Below are positions 1-12,000 of a DNA stretch of 64,000 nt, piece after piece (position 1 is the stretch's first letter; each line of letters opens with the position of its first letter). The notes beneath the pieces are model-generated. The model ran no database searches, was not told the DNA's origin, and worked only from the letters and a program-made list of their open reading frames with translations. Source of the stretch: Siphonodentalium dalli (Eukaryota; Mollusca; Scaphopoda; Gadilida; Siphonodentaliidae); the NCBI GenBank assembly GCA_032622095.1, contig CP136064.1, positions 250,480,484-250,544,483 of the forward strand, written 5' to 3'. A program made the translations under genes and the position numbers.

Positions 1-130
1 CCGACCTGACATTGACATTCGAAATGGTAAGTTCAAGGTCAAATCGAGTAAAACGATCGGATTTCGACGAAATTTTATACCTAGGAAAACTTTTGTCCGG
101 GGAGTGTTTTGGACAGGTCAAATCGTGACA
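1..130 (+). repeat. Fragment of the Helitron-type AAGGTCAA repeat family
   Basis: This stretch matches the interior of the elements at 44956-45567: it has the same order of 'CCGACCTGAC', 'TTCAAGGTCAAA', 'GGATTTCGACG', 'ACTTTTGT', 'GTGTTTTGGAC' and 'CAAATCGTGAC'. The left part is cut by the window edge and no CTAG 3' end is seen, so it is an internal fragment. Confidence 0.6.
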
Positions 131-149
131 ATAGGTTACTTTTACAGTA

Positions 150-905
150 GAGCGGACATACCTATATAGTATATCGGTGAGCATATTCATGCATTTGCCT
201 TGCTTCTTGCTAAGTCCGTTTGAATTTGCGTCATGAAGAGAGGGTTTGAATTTGAGTAATATATATCACCCGTCACAACGTTATACGCTACCAGGGTTAA
301 ACCGTTCAATATAAATTATTAAAAAGTGTACTAATCTTGCGTATATATACTACTTATCACATCCACTCATCGAAAAGTTTTTATCTCAATATATGATTTT
401 CGGAGTAATTTTGCCCATTTGATCTTCGGTGGAATTTTCCAAATCTGAACCCACCCGACACAAACACTCCCTTGAGCAGGTTGCGTTTATATTAGAGAGG
501 TCAAATTTTAGAGTCATACCTACAGTATACCGGCTTATGTACCACCGCATTAAACTCGCTCCTACATCGGCCCGTTTGGATTTGGGGCTAAAAATCGGCT
601 AGTGATAGACTACAGAAGTATACATATTTATGATATATAGCGTTGTCACGAGTAAACCGTTCCATCTGAAAATTAGAAAATTGCGCTCTAGATGCGCGTG
701 AACACTAGCTATCAGATGTACTCGTCAAAAAAAATTATCTCGATGTTTGAATTTGAAGTATAGCGGTCAAGATTTGGGGGGGGGCGTGAATAGAATATCC
801 AAATGTACCTGCTACATTACCTTGCTCTTTAATTAGCCCTTTTGGATTTGGTGGGAAGAATAGGTGCATTTTCCTGTTCCCCGTATAGCGGAAAGGGGTA
901 TATAT
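150..905. repeat. Two diverged ~355-bp direct repeats, no gene
   Basis: 'AAACCGTTC' followed by an A-rich block occurs at about 299 and 653. 'CCGTTTGAATTTG' and 'CCGTTTGGATTTG' occur near 213 and 570. Both pairs give a period of about 355. A further related 'CCTTTTGGATTTG' lies near 837. No open frame of note. The period is close to that of the ~365-bp units in the 33.4-38.7 kb palindrome, but I could not show that the sequences are related. Confidence 0.45.
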
Positions 906-918
906 ATATAGTCACGCA

Positions 919-1713
919 TTTCAATCAGTTTGGATATACAGTTTAAATATACACAGTTATATGCCTATATATTTAATACTAATATATTTTCTTATAAATT
1001 AACAGCGCAGTCCGTAGACCAGTGGTGAGAGCGTCAAACCCTCAGTTTGTGTTTTATTGCGACGTGAGTTCGAATCCCGTCAAATTATCTTTTTTTATTT
1101 TTTATTTTTAACATGTTTTGGTGTATTTTAATCATCAAATACGAATAATACCAAACTAAAGATAATGTAAAGATGCTTTTTATATTCGATTTCAATCAAT
1201 TTGAATATAAAGTTTAAATATACACAGTTATATGCCTATATATTTAATACTAATATATTTTCTTATAAATTAACAGCGCAGTGCGTAGCCCAGAGGTGAG
1301 AGCGTCAAACCTTCAGTTTGTGTTTTATTGCGACGTGAGTTCGAATCCCGTCAAATTATCTTTTTTTATTTTTTATTTTTAACATGTTTTGGTGTATTTT
1401 AATCATCAAATACGAATAATACCAAACTAAAGATAATGTAAAGATGCTTTTTATATTCGATTTCAATCAATTTGAATATAAAGTTTAAATATACACAGTT
1501 ATATGCCTATATATTTAATACTAATATATTTTCTTATAAATTAACAGCGCAGTGCGTAGCCCAGAGGTGAGAGCGTCAAACCTTCAGTTTGTGTTTTATT
1601 GCGACGTGAGTTCGAATCCCGTCAAATTATCTTTTTGTATTTTTTATTTTTAACATGTTTTGGTGTATTTTAATCATCAAATACGAATAATACCAAACTA
1701 AAGATAATGTAAA
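919..1713 (+). repeat. 271-bp tandem array, each unit with a tRNA-like SINE head
   Basis: Three units at an exact 271-bp spacing (the word 'AGCGCAG' begins at 1004, 1275 and 1546). Each holds a pol III type internal promoter: a box A-like 'TAGCCCAGAGG' at 1286-1296 and 1557-1567 (variant TAGACCAGTGG at 1015-1025) and a near-perfect box B 'GTTCGAATCCC' at 1068-1078, 1339-1349 and 1610-1620. The ~53-nt spacing is typical of tRNA genes. A T-rich run follows box B, as at a pol III terminator. The would-be anticodon stem-loop is degenerate, so I call a tRNA-derived SINE caught in a tandem array and not working tRNA genes. Copies 2 and 3 are closest to each other. Confidence 0.7.
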
Positions 1714-2942
1714 ATGTGTTATTGAATCGGATATAAAACAATAAACACGTGGGTCGGTTTTCGCATATATAACATGAAGCGCGCTTAATGAACGTTCGGT
1801 CCGAAGAATATAATGAGTGATTAACAACAACACACAAATAGTTTGAACGTAATCGAACAGAAAAGAGCGTTCTCTATAAGTAGATTCCTTTATGGTAGGA
1901 ATAATGAGCGGTTGTTTCACGTTTGCTTTTTTGACAAGACTTAAATGACGGAGTACGAAACTATCAGTGGTGTTTTAGTTTGCGAAAGTATAAAAGGAGT
2001 CATTTCCAATTCGGCAGACATATACTCACGGAAAGAATTGAATGTCTATCAGCAGTATACTACGGTTTATAACAATATACAAATTGATCTTACGAAACTG
2101 ATGATGTTTGCATGTTTCTATGTGTTTATCGTTGTTATCGCAAACGGAATAATTGGCTATACGTCGTCATTACGTTAGTAGAAATATACACCGTATAACG
2201 AAGGCTTGTTTGACCAAATTAATGTAATGTTTGTATTTTGTTTGGTTGTATATGATATGCAATGCGTTGAAGATGCGAAAGAAAATACAAAAGTGAAATG
2301 CACGCACGCAGATAGCTCATGACACACTCTACACGATAAAATGATAATTTACCACACACCATGGGCTACACAATTTACGAATAGGTGGGTTTATATTAAA
2401 ATCCAAGTTATTTGCTTTATAACGGCTCCGATATAAACTCATACCAATATACCACTCTGGAAATGATTGTTGGAATTCGACGGGCGTTCTATCAGTTCTA
2501 TGGTAGACGATTGAGACTGGTCCGCGGCAAGACGGGTGTATTCGAATCGGAGGTAGGTTCCATCCCACGGGGGATGGGGTAGCCGGAGGAAGGAGAGAGG
2601 GGAGTGACAAATTTTTGGCGTATATATAGATAATATATATTATATATATAAGCGGAATTATTTTGAAGAGCTCTTTTCACTTGACTGAGAAAAAAATAAT
2701 GTTCTAAGTCCAAAAGTTTTGGTTGAAATATTGGAGCCTTTTTCAAAAAGTGAAAACAAAATGAACGACTTTTCTGGAACAGGGCGATTTCGATCCGTTT
2801 TGGACTCTGGATTCCCCAAAAGTTATCTCCGTTTCGCGTGTAGCATAATATGACTTTTATGAATAAGTAACGGATAGTTCGGGGAATGAGATGTGAGCTT
2901 GTACAACATTCGTTCATAGTTCGCGAATTACATTTGGATAGA
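1714..2942. other. Low-complexity intergenic DNA with weak reading frames only
   Basis: The best frame is 1945-2178 (+), 77 codons, with one hydrophobic stretch near its end (LMMFACFYVFIVVIANGII). It has no recognisable domain or splice context and I do not call it a gene. A 139-codon frame on the minus strand (2498-2917) runs through an AT-rich stretch and is judged spurious. The remainder appears single-copy within this window. Confidence 0.4.
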
Positions 2943-3040
2943 CATATTTCTGTTATATCCCAAATTTCATATGATTCGGAGAAGAATTAAAAATTGGTAC
3001 CGCAGACCACCCCTCCCCTGACCCACAATACTGGACCTAA
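2943..3040. repeat. Diverged satellite module at the left edge of the array
   Basis: This block resembles the interior of the 1,731-bp unit around 4566-4650 ('TTTCATATGATTCGGAGAAG', 'AAAATTGGTACC', 'GACCACCCCTCCCCTGACCC') but differs at several positions. It then joins the array directly at 'ACTTGCAAACTTTGAGGGCC', skipping the ~120-bp stretch that precedes that word in every later unit. It looks like the old, unamplified flank of the satellite. Confidence 0.6.
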
Positions 3041-6000
3041 ACTTGCAAACTTTGAGGGCCCGTAACTCTTGCATTTCTTCTCGGATTACAAAAATCCTTT
3101 CCGGTATGGGTTTGTTTTCGTTCAGGGAATCTACATACTTAAATAGATGAATGTCAATAATAAAAAAAAATTGCGAAAATATTGCCCCCACCCCAGTGTA
3201 AAAATATATGTCCAACCCTGTCAAATTTTCTTCCTCGGACTAAGCTGACAACGGTCAACACGACTACAAAAACCAAATACAGTTATCTGGAATGATACGG
3301 GAGGACAACAGAGTACAATAAAATAGAGGTTTGCCAACTATGGGCGGTAACTCTTCAGGGAAAGGGCGGACCGAAGTTTTTATGCCCGTGGGCAGTAGTG
3401 CATATCGAGATGTGCATACGGTCTAATTTTCGATGCTCTGCTTCTTATAATTTCCGAGATAATAAAATGACATTTTTTCAAATAAAGGGAGATAACTCCT
3501 CGGGGAAAACGCGGACAATATTCGTTATGCGACGATGGCATACAACTCTTTGATCCCAAGATACGTACCAAGTTTTAGTGTGCTACTCCTGGTACTTTTC
3601 GAGTAATAAGGGTTGCAAAAGTGTCCAGTATAATAATAATAATAATGAAAAATAATCGAAAAAGGGCCATAACTCTGTCAAAATATATTGGACCAACATC
3701 CGGATAGCATTATTTTTAGTAGACCTTAGATGCCTACATTCGCTAGAGATTTCGCGGTCCTCCTCCCATTAGTTTCTCAGTATTTCCAATTAAACAGAAA
3801 ACGGCCGCAGTAGAAAAACAATATACTTCCTTGGTTACACCATGGAAGTATAATAATAGGGCAAATCATGAGCTCAATAAATCGCAGTTAAGGGACGGAA
3901 AATATGAATTAGGATGATTATATCTTTCCCTTAACATGTGTGGGTTGATCTCAAGTGTTTGGGAGTGACCCCACCCCTGCCTCGAAATTGGGTGACGGGA
4001 TTGGGAAATAGTCAAACCCGGCCCAAAATGCGAATTTTGAGAGCCCGTAACTCCGTTATTTTCCAATGGATTTAAAAATTGTTTTGAGTATTGTGATCAG
4101 CTACTTACATTGATTATTTTTTATAAATTTTGTCTGATTCAGAGACGAATAACATTTTGTTTATTGGAAAGAATACGGGTCCACATTCAAAGTTTGAGGG
4201 CCCAAATCTCCGCCATTTTTTAACGGATTTACAATCTGTTTTCAGTTTTATGATCAACGTGTATGGTATATGTTATATATCAAGTTTCATATGATTCGGA
4301 GACGAAATAAATTTTGGTACCCCGGACCACCCCTCTCCTGACCCACAACACTGAACCGACACTGGCAAAATTTGGCTCATCGCGTGCTCTCTTCAGACCG
4401 CACGCATTGGCGTATCAGTTGACATCCAAAGTTTGACATCTTCGGAGGAGATGTGATCACAAGCATATGGGGCCAAATTTGCATTGTTTGAAGGCCCACA
4501 ACTCTGACATTTTTCAATGGATTTTCGAAATTCTTTCAGTTTCTAGATCGGTTGGCGGTATGGATGTTATATTCCAAGTTTCATCCGATTCTGAGAAGAA
4601 TACAAAATTGGTACCCCGGACCACCCCTCCCCTGACCCACAACACTGAACCGACATTGGCAAAATTTGGCCCATCGCGTGCTCTCTTCAGACCGCACGCA
4701 CTGGGATATCAGACGACATCCAAAGTTCGACATCTTCGGAGGAGATAGGGTCACAAGCACATGGGACCGACACTTGCAAACTTTGAGGGCCCGTAACTCT
4801 TGCATTTCTTCTCGGATTACAAAAATCCTTTCCGGTATGGGTTTGTTTTCGTTCAGGGAATCTACATACTTAAATAGATGAATGTCAATAATAAAAAAAA
4901 ATTGCGAAAATATTGCCCCCACCCCAGTGTAAAAATATATGTCCAACCCTGTCAAATTTTCTTCCTCGGACTAAGCTGACAACGGTCAACACGACTACAA
5001 AAACCAAATACAGTTATCTGGAATGATACGGGAGGACAACAGAGTACAATAAAATAGAGGTTTGCCAACTATGGGCGGTAACTCTTCAGGGAAAGGGCGG
5101 ACCGAAGTTTTTATGCCCGTGGGCAGTAGTGCATATCGAGATGTGCATACGGTCTAATTTTCGATGCTCTGCTTCTTATAATTTCCGAGATAATAAAATG
5201 ACATTTTTTCAAATAAAGGGAGATAACTCCTCGGGGAAAACGCGGACAATATTCGTTATGCGACGATGGCATACAACTCTTTGATCCCAAGATACGTACC
5301 AAGTTTTAGTGTGCTACTCCTGGTACTTTTCGAGTAATAAGGGTTGCAAAAGTGTCCAGTATAATAATAATAATAATGAAAAATAATCGAAAAAGGGCCA
5401 TAACTCTGTCAAAATATATTGGACCAACATCCGGATAGCATTATTTTTAGTAGACCTTAGATGCCTACATTCGCTAGAGATTTCGCGGTCCTCCTCCCAT
5501 TAGTTTCTCAGTATTTCCAATTAAACAGAAAACGGCCGCAGTAGAAAAACAATATACTTCCTTGGTTACACCATGGAAGTATAATAATAGGGCAAATCAT
5601 GAGCTCAATAAATCGCAGTTAAGGGACGGAAAATATGAATTAGGATGATTATATCTTTCCCTTAACATGTGTGGGTTGATCTCAAGTGTTTGGGAGTGAC
5701 CCCACCCCTGCCTCGAAATTGGGTGACGGGATTGGGAAATAGTCAAACCCGGCCCAAAATGCGAATTTTGAGAGCCCGTAACTCCGTTATTTTCCAATGG
5801 ATTTAAAAATTGTTTTGAGTATTGTGATCAGCTACTTACATTGATTATTTTTTATAAATTTTGTCTGATTCAGAGACGAATAACATTTTGTTTATTGGAA
5901 AGAATACGGGTCCACATTCAAAGTTTGAGGGCCCAAATCTCCGCCATTTTTTAACGGATTTACAATCTGTTTTCAGTTTTATGATCAACGTGTATGGTAT

Positions 6001-9000
6001 ATGTTATATATCAAGTTTCATATGATTCGGAGACGAAATAAATTTTGGTACCCCGGACCACCCCTCTCCTGACCCACAACACTGAACCGACACTGGCAAA
6101 ATTTGGCTCATCGCGTGCTCTCTTCAGACCGCACGCATTGGCGTATCAGTTGACATCCAAAGTTTGACATCTTCGGAGGAGATGTGATCACAAGCATATG
6201 GGGCCAAATTTGCATTGTTTGAAGGCCCACAACTCTGACATTTTTCAATGGATTTTCGAAATTCTTTCAGTTTCTAGATCGGTTGGCGGTATGGATGTTA
6301 TATTCCAAGTTTCATCCGATTCTGAGAAGAATACAAAATTGGTACCCCGGACCACCCCTCCCCTGACCCACAACACTGAACCGACATTGGCAAAATTTGG
6401 CCCATCGCGTGCTCTCTTCAGACCGCACGCACTGGGATATCAGACGACATCCAAAGTTCGACATCTTCGGAGGAGATAGGGTCACAAGCACATGGGACCG
6501 ACACTTGCAAACTTTGAGGGCCCGTAACTCTTGCATTTCTTCTCGGATTACAAAAATCCTTTCCGGTATGGGTTTGTTTTCGTTCAGGGAATCTACATAC
6601 TTAAATAGATGAATGTCAATAATAAAAAAAAATTGCGAAAATATTGCCCCCACCCCAGTGTAAAAATATATGTCCAACCCTGTCAAATTTTCTTCCTCGG
6701 ACTAAGCTGACAACGGTCAACACGACTACAAAAACCAAATACAGTTATCTGGAATGATACGGGAGGACAACAGAGTACAATAAAATAGAGGTTTGCCAAC
6801 TATGGGCGGTAACTCTTCAGGGAAAGGGCGGACCGAAGTTTTTATGCCCGTGGGCAGTAGTGCATATCGAGATGTGCATACGGTCTAATTTTCGATGCTC
6901 TGCTTCTTATAATTTCCGAGATAATAAAATGACATTTTTTCAAATAAAGGGAGATAACTCCTCGGGGAAAACGCGGACAATATTCGTTATGCGACGATGG
7001 CATACAACTCTTTGATCCCAAGATACGTACCAAGTTTTAGTGTGCTACTCCTGGTACTTTTCGAGTAATAAGGGTTGCAAAAGTGTCCAGTATAATAATA
7101 ATAATAATGAAAAATAATCGAAAAAGGGCCATAACTCTGTCAAAATATATTGGACCAACATCCGGATAGCATTATTTTTAGTAGACCTTAGATGCCTACA
7201 TTCGCTAGAGATTTCGCGGTCCTCCTCCCATTAGTTTCTCAGTATTTCCAATTAAACAGAAAACGGCCGCAGTAGAAAAACAATATACTTCCTTGGTTAC
7301 ACCATGGAAGTATAATAATAGGGCAAATCATGAGCTCAATAAATCGCAGTTAAGGGACGGAAAATATGAATTAGGATGATTATATCTTTCCCTTAACATG
7401 TGTGGGTTGATCTCAAGTGTTTGGGAGTGACCCCACCCCTGCCTCGAAATTGGGTGACGGGATTGGGAAATAGTCAAACCCGGCCCAAAATGCGAATTTT
7501 GAGAGCCCGTAACTCCGTTATTTTCCAATGGATTTAAAAATTGTTTTGAGTATTGTGATCAGCTACTTACATTGATTATTTTTTATAAATTTTGTCTGAT
7601 TCAGAGACGAATAACATTTTGTTTATTGGAAAGAATACGGGTCCACATTCAAAGTTTGAGGGCCCAAATCTCCGCCATTTTTTAACGGATTTACAATCTG
7701 TTTTCAGTTTTATGATCAACGTGTATGGTATATGTTATATATCAAGTTTCATATGATTCGGAGACGAAATAAATTTTGGTACCCCGGACCACCCCTCTCC
7801 TGACCCACAACACTGAACCGACACTGGCAAAATTTGGCTCATCGCGTGCTCTCTTCAGACCGCACGCATTGGCGTATCAGTTGACATCCAAAGTTTGACA
7901 TCTTCGGAGGAGATGTGATCACAAGCATATGGGGCCAAATTTGCATTGTTTGAAGGCCCACAACTCTGACATTTTTCAATGGATTTTCGAAATTCTTTCA
8001 GTTTCTAGATCGGTTGGCGGTATGGATGTTATATTCCAAGTTTCATCCGATTCTGAGAAGAATACAAAATTGGTACCCCGGACCACCCCTCCCCTGACCC
8101 ACAACACTGAACCGACATTGGCAAAATTTGGCCCATCGCGTGCTCTCTTCAGACCGCACGCACTGGGATATCAGACGACATCCAAAGTTCGACATCTTCG
8201 GAGGAGATAGGGTCACAAGCACATGGGACCGACACTTGCAAACTTTGAGGGCCCGTAACTCTTGCATTTCTTCTCGGATTACAAAAATCCTTTCCGGTAT
8301 GGGTTTGTTTTCGTTCAGGGAATCTACATACTTAAATAGATGAATGTCAATAATAAAAAAAAATTGCGAAAATATTGCCCCCACCCCAGTGTAAAAATAT
8401 ATGTCCAACCCTGTCAAATTTTCTTCCTCGGACTAAGCTGACAACGGTCAACACGACTACAAAAACCAAATACAGTTATCTGGAATGATACGGGAGGACA
8501 ACAGAGTACAATAAAATAGAGGTTTGCCAACTATGGGCGGTAACTCTTCAGGGAAAGGGCGGACCGAAGTTTTTATGCCCGTGGGCAGTAGTGCATATCG
8601 AGATGTGCATACGGTCTAATTTTCGATGCTCTGCTTCTTATAATTTCCGAGATAATAAAATGACATTTTTTCAAATAAAGGGAGATAACTCCTCGGGGAA
8701 AACGCGGACAATATTCGTTATGCGACGATGGCATACAACTCTTTGATCCCAAGATACGTACCAAGTTTTAGTGTGCTACTCCTGGTACTTTTCGAGTAAT
8801 AAGGGTTGCAAAAGTGTCCAGTATAATAATAATAATAATGAAAAATAATCGAAAAAGGGCCATAACTCTGTCAAAATATATTGGACCAACATCCGGATAG
8901 CATTATTTTTAGTAGACCTTAGATGCCTACATTCGCTAGAGATTTCGCGGTCCTCCTCCCATTAGTTTCTCAGTATTTCCAATTAAACAGAAAACGGCCG

Positions 9001-12000
9001 CAGTAGAAAAACAATATACTTCCTTGGTTACACCATGGAAGTATAATAATAGGGCAAATCATGAGCTCAATAAATCGCAGTTAAGGGACGGAAAATATGA
9101 ATTAGGATGATTATATCTTTCCCTTAACATGTGTGGGTTGATCTCAAGTGTTTGGGAGTGACCCCACCCCTGCCTCGAAATTGGGTGACGGGATTGGGAA
9201 ATAGTCAAACCCGGCCCAAAATGCGAATTTTGAGAGCCCGTAACTCCGTTATTTTCCAATGGATTTAAAAATTGTTTTGAGTATTGTGATCAGCTACTTA
9301 CATTGATTATTTTTTATAAATTTTGTCTGATTCAGAGACGAATAACATTTTGTTTATTGGAAAGAATACGGGTCCACATTCAAAGTTTGAGGGCCCAAAT
9401 CTCCGCCATTTTTTAACGGATTTACAATCTGTTTTCAGTTTTATGATCAACGTGTATGGTATATGTTATATATCAAGTTTCATATGATTCGGAGACGAAA
9501 TAAATTTTGGTACCCCGGACCACCCCTCTCCTGACCCACAACACTGAACCGACACTGGCAAAATTTGGCTCATCGCGTGCTCTCTTCAGACCGCACGCAT
9601 TGGCGTATCAGTTGACATCCAAAGTTTGACATCTTCGGAGGAGATGTGATCACAAGCATATGGGGCCAAATTTGCATTGTTTGAAGGCCCACAACTCTGA
9701 CATTTTTCAATGGATTTTCGAAATTCTTTCAGTTTCTAGATCGGTTGGCGGTATGGATGTTATATTCCAAGTTTCATCCGATTCTGAGAAGAATACAAAA
9801 TTGGTACCCCGGACCACCCCTCCCCTGACCCACAACACTGAACCGACATTGGCAAAATTTGGCCCATCGCGTGCTCTCTTCAGACCGCACGCACTGGGAT
9901 ATCAGACGACATCCAAAGTTCGACATCTTCGGAGGAGATAGGGTCACAAGCACATGGGACCGACACTTGCAAACTTTGAGGGCCCGTAACTCTTGCATTT
10001 CTTCTCGGATTACAAAAATCCTTTCCGGTATGGGTTTGTTTTCGTTCAGGGAATCTACATACTTAAATAGATGAATGTCAATAATAAAAAAAAATTGCGA
10101 AAATATTGCCCCCACCCCAGTGTAAAAATATATGTCCAACCCTGTCAAATTTTCTTCCTCGGACTAAGCTGACAACGGTCAACACGACTACAAAAACCAA
10201 ATACAGTTATCTGGAATGATACGGGAGGACAACAGAGTACAATAAAATAGAGGTTTGCCAACTATGGGCGGTAACTCTTCAGGGAAAGGGCGGACCGAAG
10301 TTTTTATGCCCGTGGGCAGTAGTGCATATCGAGATGTGCATACGGTCTAATTTTCGATGCTCTGCTTCTTATAATTTCCGAGATAATAAAATGACATTTT
10401 TTCAAATAAAGGGAGATAACTCCTCGGGGAAAACGCGGACAATATTCGTTATGCGACGATGGCATACAACTCTTTGATCCCAAGATACGTACCAAGTTTT
10501 AGTGTGCTACTCCTGGTACTTTTCGAGTAATAAGGGTTGCAAAAGTGTCCAGTATAATAATAATAATAATGAAAAATAATCGAAAAAGGGCCATAACTCT
10601 GTCAAAATATATTGGACCAACATCCGGATAGCATTATTTTTAGTAGACCTTAGATGCCTACATTCGCTAGAGATTTCGCGGTCCTCCTCCCATTAGTTTC
10701 TCAGTATTTCCAATTAAACAGAAAACGGCCGCAGTAGAAAAACAATATACTTCCTTGGTTACACCATGGAAGTATAATAATAGGGCAAATCATGAGCTCA
10801 ATAAATCGCAGTTAAGGGACGGAAAATATGAATTAGGATGATTATATCTTTCCCTTAACATGTGTGGGTTGATCTCAAGTGTTTGGGAGTGACCCCACCC
10901 CTGCCTCGAAATTGGGTGACGGGATTGGGAAATAGTCAAACCCGGCCCAAAATGCGAATTTTGAGAGCCCGTAACTCCGTTATTTTCCAATGGATTTAAA
11001 AATTGTTTTGAGTATTGTGATCAGCTACTTACATTGATTATTTTTTATAAATTTTGTCTGATTCAGAGACGAATAACATTTTGTTTATTGGAAAGAATAC
11101 GGGTCCACATTCAAAGTTTGAGGGCCCAAATCTCCGCCATTTTTTAACGGATTTACAATCTGTTTTCAGTTTTATGATCAACGTGTATGGTATATGTTAT
11201 ATATCAAGTTTCATATGATTCGGAGACGAAATAAATTTTGGTACCCCGGACCACCCCTCTCCTGACCCACAACACTGAACCGACACTGGCAAAATTTGGC
11301 TCATCGCGTGCTCTCTTCAGACCGCACGCATTGGCGTATCAGTTGACATCCAAAGTTTGACATCTTCGGAGGAGATGTGATCACAAGCATATGGGGCCAA
11401 ATTTGCATTGTTTGAAGGCCCACAACTCTGACATTTTTCAATGGATTTTCGAAATTCTTTCAGTTTCTAGATCGGTTGGCGGTATGGATGTTATATTCCA
11501 AGTTTCATCCGATTCTGAGAAGAATACAAAATTGGTACCCCGGACCACCCCTCCCCTGACCCACAACACTGAACCGACATTGGCAAAATTTGGCCCATCG
11601 CGTGCTCTCTTCAGACCGCACGCACTGGGATATCAGACGACATCCAAAGTTCGACATCTTCGGAGGAGATAGGGTCACAAGCACATGGGACCGACACTTG
11701 CAAACTTTGAGGGCCCGTAACTCTTGCATTTCTTCTCGGATTACAAAAATCCTTTCCGGTATGGGTTTGTTTTCGTTCAGGGAATCTACATACTTAAATA
11801 GATGAATGTCAATAATAAAAAAAAATTGCGAAAATATTGCCCCCACCCCAGTGTAAAAATATATGTCCAACCCTGTCAAATTTTCTTCCTCGGACTAAGC
11901 TGACAACGGTCAACACGACTACAAAAACCAAATACAGTTATCTGGAATGATACGGGAGGACAACAGAGTACAATAAAATAGAGGTTTGCCAACTATGGGC

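Noticed and set aside
1004-1621. Three functional tRNA genes
   Set aside because: Box A and box B are present but the anticodon arm and acceptor stem do not form well, and the copies are part of a 271-bp repeat; SINE-derived is more likely.
2498-2917. 139-codon minus-strand frame
   Set aside because: Low-complexity composition, no domain, no splice context.
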